Below, piece after piece: positions 34,125-42,515 of a DNA stretch of 64,000 nt. Source of the DNA: LMUY01 sp965199105 (GTDB taxonomy: Bacteria > Pseudomonadota > Alphaproteobacteria > Acetobacterales > Acetobacteraceae); the NCBI GenBank assembly GCA_965199105.1, contig CBDAQO010000002.1, positions 744,001 to 808,000 of the forward strand, given 5' to 3'. A program made the translations under genes and the position numbers. Below the pieces are notes generated by a model. The model was not told where the DNA came from. It saw only the letters and a list, made by a program, of their open reading frames with translations, and did no database searches. Numbering within the stretch: the first letter of the stretch is position 1; each line of letters starts with the position of its first letter.

Positions 34125-34219
34125 CCCTCTCCCTCCGGGAGAGGGTTGGGTGAGGGGCACGCGCGAAAGCTCTTGCCGGGTGGCCCCCTCACCCCGGCCC
34201 TCTCCCAGAGGAAGAGGGA
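34125..34219. repeat. Intergenic palindromic repeat between yejB and yejE
   Basis: The stretch contains CCCTCTCCCTCCGGGAGAGG as a self-pairing hairpin. The segments GGTTGGGTGAGGGG and CCCCCTCACCCCGGCC pair with each other over a longer distance. This CCCTCTCCC/TGAGGGG type is a common repeated intergenic element of GC-rich proteobacteria. A related CCCTCTTCCAGAGGGAGAAGG stands at about 46421-46441. Being inside the yej operon, it may shape the mRNA or attenuate expression of the distal genes. Confidence 0.75.
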
Positions 34220-34228
34220 GCAGAAGAC

Positions 34229-35251
34229 GTGACTCCGCTCAACCAGCGCCGGCTCGCCATCTTCCGCTCGCATCGCCGCGGCTACTACGCGCTTTGGATC
34301 TTCCTAACCCTGTTCGTCGTCTGCGGCGCCGCCGAGTTCGTCGCCAACGATCGGCCGCTGCTGATCCGCTTCGACAACCGTTGGTATTGCCCCGTCCTGC
34401 AGGACTACAGCGAGGACGCGTTCAGCGCCGACCTGCTGCCCATCGCCGCCGACTACACCGACCCCGACCTGGTGAGCGCCATCAACGCACATGGCTGGAT
34501 GATCTGGCCGGCCATCCCGTTCTCGTTCGACACCATCGTGAAGGGCCTGCCTAAGTCCCCACCCACCGCGCCGTCCTGGCGCAACCTGCTCGGCACCGAC
34601 GACCAGTCCCGCGACGTGCTGGCGCGCGTGATCTACGGGTTCCGCATTTCGGTGCTGTTCGGCTTCACGCTCACCATCGTGTCCTCCGTCATCGGCATCG
34701 CGGCCGGCGCCGTGCAGGGGTTCTACGGCGGGCTGACCGACCTGCTGTTCCAGCGCTTCATCGAAGTGTGGTCCGGCATGCCGCAGCTCTTCATGCTGAT
34801 CATTCTGGCGGCCGTCATCACGCCCACCTTCTGGGTGCTGCTGATCTTCCTGCTGGCGTTTTCCTGGATGGGCCTCACCGGCGTGGTGCGGGCCGAGTTC
34901 CTGCGCGGCCGCAACCTCGACTACGTCCGCGCCGCACGCGCCCTGGGCGTGCGGGACGGTATGATCATGGCGCGCCACATCCTACCCAACGCGCTGGTGG
35001 CGACGCTGACCTTCCTGCCCTTCATCCTGTCCGGATCCGTCACCGTGCTGGCCAGCCTGGACTTCCTGGGCTTCGGCCTGCCGCCCGGCTCCCCCTCGCT
35101 GGGCGAGCTGGTGAACCAGGGCAAGAACAACCTGCAGGCGCCCTGGCTGGGCGTGACTGCGTTCGTGGTGCTGGGCGGCATCCTCGTGCTGCTGATCTTC
35201 ATCGGCGAGGCGGTGCGCGACGCGTTCGACCCCAAGCGGCTGCCGCGATGA
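34229..35251 (+). CDS. yejE: Peptide ABC transporter permease YejE
   Basis: The 340-residue permease starts at GTG 34229 with GAGGGAG seven bases upstream, part of which is the tail of the intergenic repeat. It has an N-terminal helix (ALWIFLTLFVVCGAAEF), a YejE-type periplasmic loop with NDRPLLIRFDNRWYCPVLQDY-like residues, LLGTDDQSRDVLARVIYGFR (family motif) and the coupling loop RAARALGVRDGMIMARHILP. It pairs with YejB. Its end overlaps yejF by four bases. Confidence 0.93.
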   Translation: MTPLNQRRLAIFRSHRRGYYALWIFLTLFVVCGAAEFVANDRPLLIRFDNRWYCPVLQDYSEDAFSADLLPIAADYTDPDLVSAINAHGWMIWPAIPFSFDTIVKGLPKSPPTAPSWRNLLGTDDQSRDVLARVIYGFRISVLFGFTLTIVSSVIGIAAGAVQGFYGGLTDLLFQRFIEVWSGMPQLFMLIILAAVITPTFWVLLIFLLAFSWMGLTGVVRAEFLRGRNLDYVRAARALGVRDGMIMARHILPNALVATLTFLPFILSGSVTVLASLDFLGFGLPPGSPSLGELVNQGKNNLQAPWLGVTAFVVLGGILVLLIFIGEAVRDAFDPKRLPR

Positions 35252-36924
35252 GCCTGCTCGAGGTCACCGGGCTCAGCGTGCGGTTTGGCCCGGCGGCGGT
35301 GGTGGAGGACGTGTCGTTCAGCGTGGACCGCGGCGAGACGGTGGCCGTGGTGGGCGAGAGCGGCTCGGGCAAGTCGCTCACCGCGCTCTCCGTCCTGCGC
35401 CTGCTGCCGCCTGCCGCGCAAGCCAGCGGCCGCGTGCTGCTGGACGGCACGGAGATGCTGACCGCGCCGCCCGACCGGCTGCAGGACATGCGCGGCCGGG
35501 TCGCCGGGATGGTGTTCCAGGAGCCGATGACCAGCCTCAACCCGCTGCACCGCATCGGCCGGCAGGTGGGCGAGGCGATGGCGCTGCATGGCCGCCGGCC
35601 GCGCCGCCCCGCCGTGGTGGCGCTGCTCGACTCCTGCGGCTTCCCAGACGCCGCCGGCCGGCTGGACGCGCTGCCGCACCAGCTTTCCGGCGGCCAGCGG
35701 CAGCGCGTGATGATCGCCATGGCGCTGGCCAACGACCCGGCGTTGCTCATCGCCGACGAGCCCACCACGGCGCTGGACGTCACCATCCAGGCGCAAATCC
35801 TCGAGCTGCTGGCCGAGCAGAAGGCCCGCCGCGGCCTCGCCCTCATGCTGATCAGCCACGACCTGGGCGTGGTGCGCCGCTATGCCGACCGAGTTTGCGT
35901 GATGAAGGACGGCCGCATCGTGGAGCAGGGCACGGGCGTGTTCAGCGCGCCGCAGCACCCCTACACCCGCATGCTGGTGGCCTCCGAGCCCACCGGCCGG
36001 CCCAACAAGCTGCCGCCGGCCGCGCCGGTGCTGCTGGAGGCGAGCGATGTGCGGGTGGTGTTCAGCGGGCGCCGCGGGCTGTTCCGCCGGGCCAAGCCGG
36101 GCCTGGTCGCGCTCGACGGCGTGTCGCTCACGGTGCGCACCGGCGAGACGGTGGGTCTGGTGGGGGAAAGCGGCTCCGGCAAGTCCACGCTCGGCCTGGC
36201 GGTGCTTCGGCTCACCCCGGCGGCGGGGCGGGTGGTATTCGCGGGGCAGGACCTGGCCACCCTCGCGCCCGCCGAGCTGCGTCGGCGCCGGGCCGCGATG
36301 CAGATCGTGTTCCAGGACCCGTATGGCGCGCTCTCGCCGCGAATGACGGTGGCGGGGCTGGTGGCGGAGGGCCTGCGGGTGCACGAGCGCCTGTCCGCCG
36401 CCGAGCGGAACGCCCGGGTGGCGGCCGTGTTGGCGGAGGTGGGGCTGCCGGCGGATAGCGCCATCCGCTACCCGCACGAGTTCAGCGGCGGGCAGCGCCA
36501 GCGCATCGCCATCGCGCGCGCCCTGGTGCTGAAACCGCGCCTGCTGGTGCTGGACGAGCCGACCTCCGCGCTGGACCGCTCGGTGCAGGCGCAGATCGTG
36601 GCGCTGCTGCGGGAGCTGCAGCTTCGGCATGGCCTGGCCTACCTGTTCATCAGCCATGACCTGGCGGTGGTGCGGGCGCTGGCGCACCGCCTGGTGGTGT
36701 TGCGCGCCGGCCGTGTGGTGGAGCAGGGCGAGGCGGACGCGGTGTTCGCCGCCCCGCGCGAGGCCTACACGAGCGCCCTGATGGCCGCCGCCGCGCTCAG
36801 CCCGGCTCCGACGCCTTCGATGCCCGTTCCCGTAGTGCGACCGGGGCAGCGACCGGGGACGCAACCAAGGCCTGAGCCAGCTTCTCCGGCGCCACCTCCG
36901 GCACAACCGGCAGCCACACGGTGA
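35248..36924 (+). CDS. yejF: Peptide ABC transporter ATPase with two nucleotide-binding domains (YejF)
   Basis: The 558-residue protein contains two ABC ATPase domains in tandem. Both have Walker A GESGSGKS; the signatures are LSGGQRQRVMIAMAL and FSGGQRQRIAIARAL, and the Walker B segments are LLIADEPTTALDV and LLVLDEPTSALDR. It powers YejABE-mediated peptide uptake. The conserved part ends with AYTSALMAAAAL near 36795. After that, a 40-residue proline-rich tail is read from DNA that is antisense to the end of the convergent histidine kinase gene, so the natural stop may have been lost. Confidence 0.93.
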   Translation: MSLLEVTGLSVRFGPAAVVEDVSFSVDRGETVAVVGESGSGKSLTALSVLRLLPPAAQASGRVLLDGTEMLTAPPDRLQDMRGRVAGMVFQEPMTSLNPLHRIGRQVGEAMALHGRRPRRPAVVALLDSCGFPDAAGRLDALPHQLSGGQRQRVMIAMALANDPALLIADEPTTALDVTIQAQILELLAEQKARRGLALMLISHDLGVVRRYADRVCVMKDGRIVEQGTGVFSAPQHPYTRMLVASEPTGRPNKLPPAAPVLLEASDVRVVFSGRRGLFRRAKPGLVALDGVSLTVRTGETVGLVGESGSGKSTLGLAVLRLTPAAGRVVFAGQDLATLAPAELRRRRAAMQIVFQDPYGALSPRMTVAGLVAEGLRVHERLSAAERNARVAAVLAEVGLPADSAIRYPHEFSGGQRQRIAIARALVLKPRLLVLDEPTSALDRSVQAQIVALLRELQLRHGLAYLFISHDLAVVRALAHRLVVLRAGRVVEQGEADAVFAAPREAYTSALMAAAALSPAPTPSMPVPVVRPGQRPGTQPRPEPASPAPPPAQPAATR

Positions 36925-38200
36925 AGGTCGCGCCCTCGCCCTCGCGGCTGTCGATGGCGAGGTGGCCGCGGTGGCGGTTCACGATGTGCTTCACGATGGC
37001 CAGCCCCAGCCCGGTGCCGCCGACCGCGCGGGAGCGGCCACGGTCGACCCGGTAGAACCGTTCGGTCAGCCGCGGGATGTGCTCGCGCGCGATGCCGGCG
37101 CCATCGTCGCCGACGGCAATGGTGAGGCCGGGCCGGTTGGGCCAGCGCATGTCGGGCCGCGCCAGCTCCGCCACCACGCGCACCGTGCCACCCTCGCGGC
37201 CGTATTTCAGCGCGTTGTCCATCAGGTTCTGCAGCACCTGGCCGAGCTGGTCCTCGTCCCCGGCCACCGTCGGCAGGTCCTCCGGCGCGGTCAGTTCGAG
37301 CCGGATGCCACGCTGGGTCACGCGGGGCTCGAAGGCGGCGGCGACCCAGCGGATCAGCTCGGCGACGGACACCTCGTCGGTCGGCGGCCGGTGTTCGGTC
37401 AGCTCGATGCGCGAGAGGCTGAGCAGGTCGTCGATCAGGCGGTTCATCCGCGCCGCCTGCTCGGCCATGATCTGCAGGAAACGCGCCTGGGCCGGCGGGT
37501 CGTCCGCCGCCGGGCCGCGCAGGGTGTCGATGAAGCCGGTGAGGCTGGCCAGGGGGGTGCGCAGCTCGTGGCTGGCGTTGGCCACGAAGTCGGCCCGCAT
37601 GCGCTCGAGCGCGCGCTCCCGCGTCCGGTCGGACAGCACGGCCGCGACGCGCCCGCCGGCGAGGCGGACCACGGTTGCGTGCACCTCGCGCACTACCGGC
37701 ACGGACAGCGTCAGGTCCGCCGCCTCGGCGCCGACCTTGTTGGCGGTGCGCTCGATGGCGGCGCGCAGCACGGGGTGGCGCAGCACGGAGGGGAGCTCGC
37801 TGCCGAACGCTGCCCGCGCGGCGGCGTTGGCGCGCAACACGGCGCGGTCGGCCGCGAGCACGATCAATGGGTCAGGCAGCGCCTCGATGATGGCCTCTTC
37901 GGTGAGCAGCCGCTGCAACAACGCGTCCGATCGTTGACCCATCTGGCGCAGCAGGCGGTTCAGCTCGCGCTTCACCCGCAGCGGCTGGCCCTGCGCGGCG
38001 GTGCCGTCCTCGATCAGGCGGCGCAGCGCGGCCAGGATTTCGCCGTGCTCGCCGTTACGCAACACGGCGGCGGCAACCCCGGTCAGCAGCGCCGCCGCGA
38101 CCAGGATGGAAGCCGCGCCGAACCCGAGCCAGCCGAGCGCGAGCAGGAGGGCGACCGCGGCGACGGGCAGGGCGGCGATGCCGGCAGCCACCATCAGCAT
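36797..38200 (-). CDS. PhoR-like sensor histidine kinase
   Basis: The 467-residue protein has two N-terminal hydrophobic helices, a PAS-like region (ALPDPLIVLAADRAVLRANA), a HisKA domain with FVANASHELRTPLASLTGF (phosphoacceptor His) and a HATPase domain with NLMDNALKYGREGG (N box), DDGAGIAREHIPRLTERFYR and GGTGLGLAIVKHIVNRH (G2 box). The layout matches PhoR, the phosphate-starvation sensor, but no PhoB or pst genes are next to it. ATG 38200 is the preferred start; a TTG at 38221 would add seven residues. Its 3' end overlaps convergent yejF by 128 bases. Confidence 0.88.
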   Translation of the reverse strand: MLMVAAGIAALPVAAVALLLALGWLGFGAASILVAAALLTGVAAAVLRNGEHGEILAALRRLIEDGTAAQGQPLRVKRELNRLLRQMGQRSDALLQRLLTEEAIIEALPDPLIVLAADRAVLRANAAARAAFGSELPSVLRHPVLRAAIERTANKVGAEAADLTLSVPVVREVHATVVRLAGGRVAAVLSDRTRERALERMRADFVANASHELRTPLASLTGFIDTLRGPAADDPPAQARFLQIMAEQAARMNRLIDDLLSLSRIELTEHRPPTDEVSVAELIRWVAAAFEPRVTQRGIRLELTAPEDLPTVAGDEDQLGQVLQNLMDNALKYGREGGTVRVVAELARPDMRWPNRPGLTIAVGDDGAGIAREHIPRLTERFYRVDRGRSRAVGGTGLGLAIVKHIVNRHRGHLAIDSREGEGATFTVWLPVVPEVAPEKLAQALVASPVAAPVALRERASKASEPG

Positions 38201-38249
38201 GCCAGCGTCACCTCGCGCCAACCGTCATGGCAGCGTTCGGCCGCGCATC

Positions 38250-39461
38250 TCAGCTTCCGGTGGCCAAGGCCGGCGCCGGCGCCACGACGTGCGGCTTGCC
38301 GCCATCCACCTGGAATACCGCCAGGCCGCGCACCACCGTGCCGTCCGGCAGCAGCGCCAGCGGGCCGTCCACGCCGCGGAACCCGTCCTGGCGGGTGAGC
38401 GCGGACGGGTCGGCCAGGGTGGCCAAAGCGATGCGGGCGGCGTCATAGCCCAGGTCGGCGAGCGGGCTGGGCGGGGCGCCGTTGCGCTGGGCGTAGCCGG
38501 CGGCGAAGGCGGCGCGTTGCGCGGGGTCGGGCGCGGCATACCAGGCGCCGTTGAGCCCGCCGATGGCGCCGGCCTCGCGGGACCAGGTGGCCGGGCCGAC
38601 CACCCGCACGTCCGGCAGCGCCACGCCGTAGCCGGGCAGGGCGGCCAGCGCTTGCGCCAGGTTGGCCCCGCTGTCGGCGAGCAGCAGCGCGTCGAACGGC
38701 GGCGGTGGCAGCGTCTGCGGCGATGCGGCGGGGCTGGCGGCCGGGTCGGGCGGCAGGCCGCCCGGGGCGGGCGCCGGCGGTTGGTCCGCATCGGAAGCAC
38801 GGCGGTTGGCGTAGTCAGACACCTCGCGCAGGGCGGCGTTCAACAGCGCGGGCCGGCCGTCCGGATAGCGCCGCACCAGCGGGTCAGCGTCCCCGGCGGC
38901 AGCGGCGGCGCGGGTAAGGCCGTCCGCCAGGGCGTCCCCGAAGGCGTTGTTCGGCAGCACGGCGGCGATGCGGGTCTTGCCGGCGGCGCTGAGCGCGGCC
39001 ACCAGCCGGCCGACCTGCTGCTGCGGCGTGACGCCCAGCACCCACACGCCGGGGCGCGCCTGCTGCACGCTCGAGGTGAAGGCGAGCAGGGGCGTGTTGC
39101 CTACCACGGTGGTGGCGGCGGCGGTCTCGCCGGCGGTGAGCGGGCCGATGATCACCGGGTCATGCGCTGCCATGGCGGCGGCGGCGGCATCGGTGGCGCC
39201 GGCGGGGGTGCTGGCGGTGTCGTGCACGTCCAGTTGCGGGCCACCCGGCGGCAGCGCAATCTGCGCCGCCAGCAACAGGTCGTGGCCCAGGGCGGCGGCG
39301 GTGCCGGTGAGGGGCAACAGGGCGCCGATCTTGGCCGGTGGTGCTGCGGCTTGGAGCGCCGCGGCGCTCGACCCGGCGGGCGGGCCCGCTGGCGCCACCA
39401 TGCAGCCATCCAGACCAGCGACGGCCGCAATCGCAACGAGGATCTTTGATGCGCGGAACAC
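38250..39461 (-). CDS. LpoA-like penicillin-binding protein activator (periplasmic binding fold)
   Basis: The 403-residue product begins at GTG 39459-39461 and has a lipoprotein signal (ILVAIAAVAGLDGC), so it is anchored in the envelope. The rest has the type I periplasmic binding protein fold: IGALLPLTGTAAALGHDLLL, DPVIIGPLTAGETAAATTVV and RIAAVLPNNAFGDALADGL. Similar proteins are annotated as LpoA-type activators of PBP1 or as amino-acid-binding proteins. The close divergent position to rsmI, as in gammaproteobacterial lpoA/rsmI (yraM/yraL), supports the LpoA-like reading. A proline-rich insert sits at about residues 205-240. Confidence 0.8.
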   Translation of the reverse strand: MFRASKILVAIAAVAGLDGCMVAPAGPPAGSSAAALQAAAPPAKIGALLPLTGTAAALGHDLLLAAQIALPPGGPQLDVHDTASTPAGATDAAAAAMAAHDPVIIGPLTAGETAAATTVVGNTPLLAFTSSVQQARPGVWVLGVTPQQQVGRLVAALSAAGKTRIAAVLPNNAFGDALADGLTRAAAAAGDADPLVRRYPDGRPALLNAALREVSDYANRRASDADQPPAPAPGGLPPDPAASPAASPQTLPPPPFDALLLADSGANLAQALAALPGYGVALPDVRVVGPATWSREAGAIGGLNGAWYAAPDPAQRAAFAAGYAQRNGAPPSPLADLGYDAARIALATLADPSALTRQDGFRGVDGPLALLPDGTVVRGLAVFQVDGGKPHVVAPAPALATGS

Positions 39462-39480
39462 GACGGGCTGTTCTCCAATA

Positions 39481-40395
39481 ATGCCGACCGATGCCGCCGC
39501 CGAGCCGGAGACTGGCCTCGCTGCGGGGGAGCTTGTGCTGGTTTCCACGCCCATCGGCAACCTCGGCGATCTCAGCGCCCGCGCGGTCGAAGCGCTGCGC
39601 ACGGCCGACCTCGTGCTGTGCGAGGACACGCGGGTGACGGCGCGGCTATTGGCGCATTTCGGGCTGGCGGTCAGCGCTTCGCCGCTGCACGACCACAACG
39701 AGGACGAGCGCATCCCCGCGCTGCTCGACGCGCTGCGGGCGGGCCGGCGGCTCGCCCTGGTGTCCGACGCCGGCACCCCCGTGGTGAGCGACCCGGGCTA
39801 CCGCCTGGTGCGCGCGGCGCTGGCGGCGGGGCTGCGGGTGGGTGCGGTCCCAGGCGCCAATGCGGCGGTGATGGCGCTCACGCTTAGCGGGCTGCCGCCG
39901 CAGCCGTTCCTATTCCTAGGCTTCCCACCGCCGCGTTCCGCCGCCCGGCGCGCCGCGTTCGGGCGCCTGCGTGCCGCCGAGCAGGCCGGCCTGGCCGCCA
40001 CCGCGATCTGGTACGAGGCGCCGCACCGGCTGGCGGAGATGCTGCAGGACTTACTGAGCGTGTTCGGGGACCGCCCGGCCGCCGTCGCCCGCGAGCTCAC
40101 CAAGCGCTTCGAAGAGGTTCGCCGGGACGGGCTGGGCGCGCTGGCGGCGCACTATGATGCGGCCCCGGCGCGGGGCGAGATCACGGTGCTGATCGGCCCG
40201 GCGCCCGAAGAGCTGGCCAGCGCCGACACGCTGGACGCGCATTTGCGCGCGGCGCTGGCCGGCAGCAGCGTGAAGGACGCCGCCGCTGCGGTCGCCACCG
40301 CCACCGGGCTGCCCAAGCGGGTGGTGTATGCCAGGGCGCTGGCCCTCAGCCTGGCGCAGCGCGACGAAGTGGACGCTCAGCCGGCGTCCAAGTGA
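39481..40395 (+). CDS. rsmI: 16S rRNA (cytidine1402-2'-O)-methyltransferase
   Basis: The 304-residue protein is a tetrapyrrole methylase-fold enzyme of the RsmI family. Motifs are LVLVSTPIGNLGDLSARAVE at the N-terminus, CEDTRVTARLLAHFG, ALVSDAGTPVVSDPGYRLVR, and FEEVRRDGL with ARGEITVLIGP in the second half. It methylates the ribose of C1402 in 16S rRNA. It starts 20 bases from the divergent LpoA-like gene and converges on a small phosphoacceptor-domain gene with a 19-base overlap. Confidence 0.95.
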   Translation: MPTDAAAEPETGLAAGELVLVSTPIGNLGDLSARAVEALRTADLVLCEDTRVTARLLAHFGLAVSASPLHDHNEDERIPALLDALRAGRRLALVSDAGTPVVSDPGYRLVRAALAAGLRVGAVPGANAAVMALTLSGLPPQPFLFLGFPPPRSAARRAAFGRLRAAEQAGLAATAIWYEAPHRLAEMLQDLLSVFGDRPAAVARELTKRFEEVRRDGLGALAAHYDAAPARGEITVLIGPAPEELASADTLDAHLRAALAGSSVKDAAAAVATATGLPKRVVYARALALSLAQRDEVDAQPASK

Positions 40396-40658
40396 TAGTC
40401 GTCGCGCCCGTCGAGGGGTTGCGCCACCCAGCCATTTGCCCCGGCCGCGTGCTGGAGCAGGTGGTTGGCCTGCTCCATTGCCAAGCGGGCGCGGTCCAGT
40501 TGCGCCCTGCCCCGGTCATCCAGCGCCTGCCGGCCCAATTGCTCAAGGGTGCCCAGCACGACCGTTAGCAGGTTGTTTAGTTCGTGCGCCGCATCGGCTG
40601 CACTCATGCCGGGAGGTAACCTGGCAAAAAACTCATTTGTTAGGCCTTCACCGCTCAT
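40377..40658 (-). CDS. Stand-alone histidine kinase phosphoacceptor-like (DHp/HisKA) protein
   Basis: The 93-residue protein contains AADAAHELNNLLTVVLGTLE, an H-box (His25) like that of hybrid-kinase HisKA domains. It is followed by a second helix, RGRAQLDRARLAMEQANHLL, the expected shape of a two-helix dimerisation/phosphotransfer hairpin. No ATPase domain follows; the protein ends about 25 residues later. ATG 40658 is the start. A stand-alone single-domain receiver is encoded divergently 170 bases away. The pair might form a phosphorelay in which this protein shuttles phosphate or acts as a phosphatase-type partner, but an inactive remnant is also possible. Confidence 0.7.
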   Translation of the reverse strand: MSGEGLTNEFFARLPPGMSAADAAHELNNLLTVVLGTLEQLGRQALDDRGRAQLDRARLAMEQANHLLQHAAGANGWVAQPLDGRDDYHLDAG

Positions 40659-40828
40659 GCGACACGGCGAAGTGATGGGGCTTTTGTTAATGAGCGCACC
40701 CCGGATGACGGTTTTTTGTCCGCAGTCCGGCCCGGCTCGCGCGTCTCTGGCTGCGACTGCGCGTAGCTAGTGAGTGACGTGCCTGATTCCACCGTAGAAC
40801 GCACAACACTCGTGCATAGGATTGGGCT

Positions 40829-41209
40829 GTGTGCATTCTTGTCGTTGAAGACGAAGCCCTGATCCGCCTCATCGTCGTCGAGGAACTGACCGAGAGCGGA
40901 TTCGAGGTTTGCGAGGCGGAGACCGGCGACGCCGCGGTCGGCATTATCGACGCGGGCCGGCGGCGACTGTCCCTGCTCATCACCGACGTCCACATGCCTG
41001 GAAAGCTGGACGGTTTTGGGGTCGCCAGCCTGGTGCGCGACCGCTATCCGGACGCGCCGATCATCTTCACGACCGGCCGGCCGGACATCGCCCGCGACTT
41101 CGTCCAGCTTCGCCGCAACGAGGCGCTGCTGAGCAAGCCGTTTGTGCCGTCCGAACTGATCGCGGTGGTTCGTCAATTGCTCCGCCCCGGCCTGGAGAGT
41201 GCTGGCTGA
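40829..41209 (+). CDS. Single-domain response regulator
   Basis: The 126-residue protein is one receiver domain: VVEDEALIR (acidic pocket D8/E9), the phosphoacceptor Asp53 in LLITDVHMPGK, IIFTTGRP (Thr switch) and LLSKPFVPSE (conserved Lys). There is no output domain. GTG 40829 is the start; the family N-terminus fits. Such CheY/FixJ-like solitary receivers commonly act in alphaproteobacterial stress or cell-cycle phosphorelays. The neighbouring HELNN-type phosphoacceptor protein is the natural candidate partner. Confidence 0.88.
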   Translation: MCILVVEDEALIRLIVVEELTESGFEVCEAETGDAAVGIIDAGRRRLSLLITDVHMPGKLDGFGVASLVRDRYPDAPIIFTTGRPDIARDFVQLRRNEALLSKPFVPSELIAVVRQLLRPGLESAG

Positions 41210-41315
41210 TACCTCGCGAGGCGTCACAGTTGCTAGGCTAAGCACCGCCAGCGACATGGGCATCAACATTCGTTAAAAGAGCGTGAGTTTACATTCGTCT
41301 GACTTGGCGGCGTGG

Positions 41316-42515
41316 CTACAGCAATAAAGCCGGCAACAATGCGTCCAGCCGCAACCGTCCCTGCGCCGTCGCGGTCAGCCGATCATTGGTCAGAACGATG
41401 TAATCGGCCTCGAGTGACCGCTGCAGCACGTCGGAGTCGGTCGCCTCAGCCAGCGCCAACCCGGTTCGGCGCTGCAGCCGCGCCAAGTCGACGCCTTCGG
41501 TCAGGCGCAACCCCATCAGCAGCATCTCGCGCGCGGTATCCCCTTGGGAGAGCTGTTCCTCCGCCGTGCTGCCATGGCCGTGCTGCTCGACGCGCTCCGC
41601 CCAGGCTTCCGGCGCACGGTGCCGCCGGGTCGCGGTGATGCCGGCGGGCAGCGTGAGGCGGCCATGCGCGCCCGGTCCCACCCCGGCGTAATCGCCGTAG
41701 CGCCAGTAGGCCAGGTTGTGGCGGCTTTCCCTGCCCGGCCGGGCGTAGTTGGAGATCTCGTATTGCGCGAGCCCGTGGCGGGCGGCGGCGGCGGCGGTCG
41801 CGTCGTATAAGGCCGCGGCGTCCTCCTCGCCCGGCAACGCCAGCGCACCCCGGCGATGCAGCGCCTCGAACGCGGTGCCGGGCTCGACCGTGAGTTGGTA
41901 GAGCGACAGATGGTCGGCCGCGAGGTCGAGCGCCTGGTGCAGCTCGGCTTGCCAATCCGCGAGGTCCTGGCCGGGCCGGGCATAGATCAGGTCGAATGAC
42001 AGGCGGGGAAAGATGCTGCGGGCGGTTTCGAGCGCGCGGACCGCTTCGGCGGCGGAATGCTGGCGGCCGAGGAAGGCCAACTGGTCGTCCCGCAGGCTTT
42101 GCACGCCGAGCGAGCAGCGGTTCACCCCGGCGGCGGCAAACTCCCGCAGCCGGCCGGCTTCGACGCTGGTCGGGTTCGCCTCGAGCGTGACCTCGAGGTC
42201 GTCAACCGGGCGGAACAGCGCGCGGGCGTCGGCAATCAGCCGGGCGGCACTTTCTGGCGCCATCAGGCTCGGGGTGCCGCCGCCGAAGAAGATCGAGGTG
42301 AGCCGGCGGGGCCCGAGGCGGGCGGCCTCCCAGGCCAGTTCCGCGCGCAAGGCGGCGGCGAAGCGGTGCTGCGGGATGCGCTCCCGGACATGGCTGTTGA
42401 AGTCGCAATACGGGCATTTCGCCAGGCAGAACGGCCAGTGCACATACAGCGCCAAGCCGTCTTCCGCCGGCTGCGGGGCAAGCGGGCGGGCCAGATTGGG
42501 ACTGGTGGCGCTCAC
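41316..42515 (-). CDS. hemW: HemW-type radical SAM protein (heme chaperone)
   Basis: The 399-residue protein has YVHWPFCLAKCPYCDFNSH, with the CxxxCxxC cluster ligands, FFGGGTPSLM and SLGVQSLRDDQLAFLGRQHS. The HemW signature HNxxYW appears as RHNLAYWRYGDY. It binds heme and delivers it to respiratory enzymes rather than oxidising coproporphyrinogen. The start is GTG 42515, overlapping the upstream methyltransferase stop (GTGA). In many alphaproteobacteria hemW follows rdgB; here it is third in an operon with an ATP-grasp enzyme and a methyltransferase. Confidence 0.92.
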   Translation of the reverse strand: MSATSPNLARPLAPQPAEDGLALYVHWPFCLAKCPYCDFNSHVRERIPQHRFAAALRAELAWEAARLGPRRLTSIFFGGGTPSLMAPESAARLIADARALFRPVDDLEVTLEANPTSVEAGRLREFAAAGVNRCSLGVQSLRDDQLAFLGRQHSAAEAVRALETARSIFPRLSFDLIYARPGQDLADWQAELHQALDLAADHLSLYQLTVEPGTAFEALHRRGALALPGEEDAAALYDATAAAAARHGLAQYEISNYARPGRESRHNLAYWRYGDYAGVGPGAHGRLTLPAGITATRRHRAPEAWAERVEQHGHGSTAEEQLSQGDTAREMLLMGLRLTEGVDLARLQRRTGLALAEATDSDVLQRSLEADYIVLTNDRLTATAQGRLRLDALLPALLL

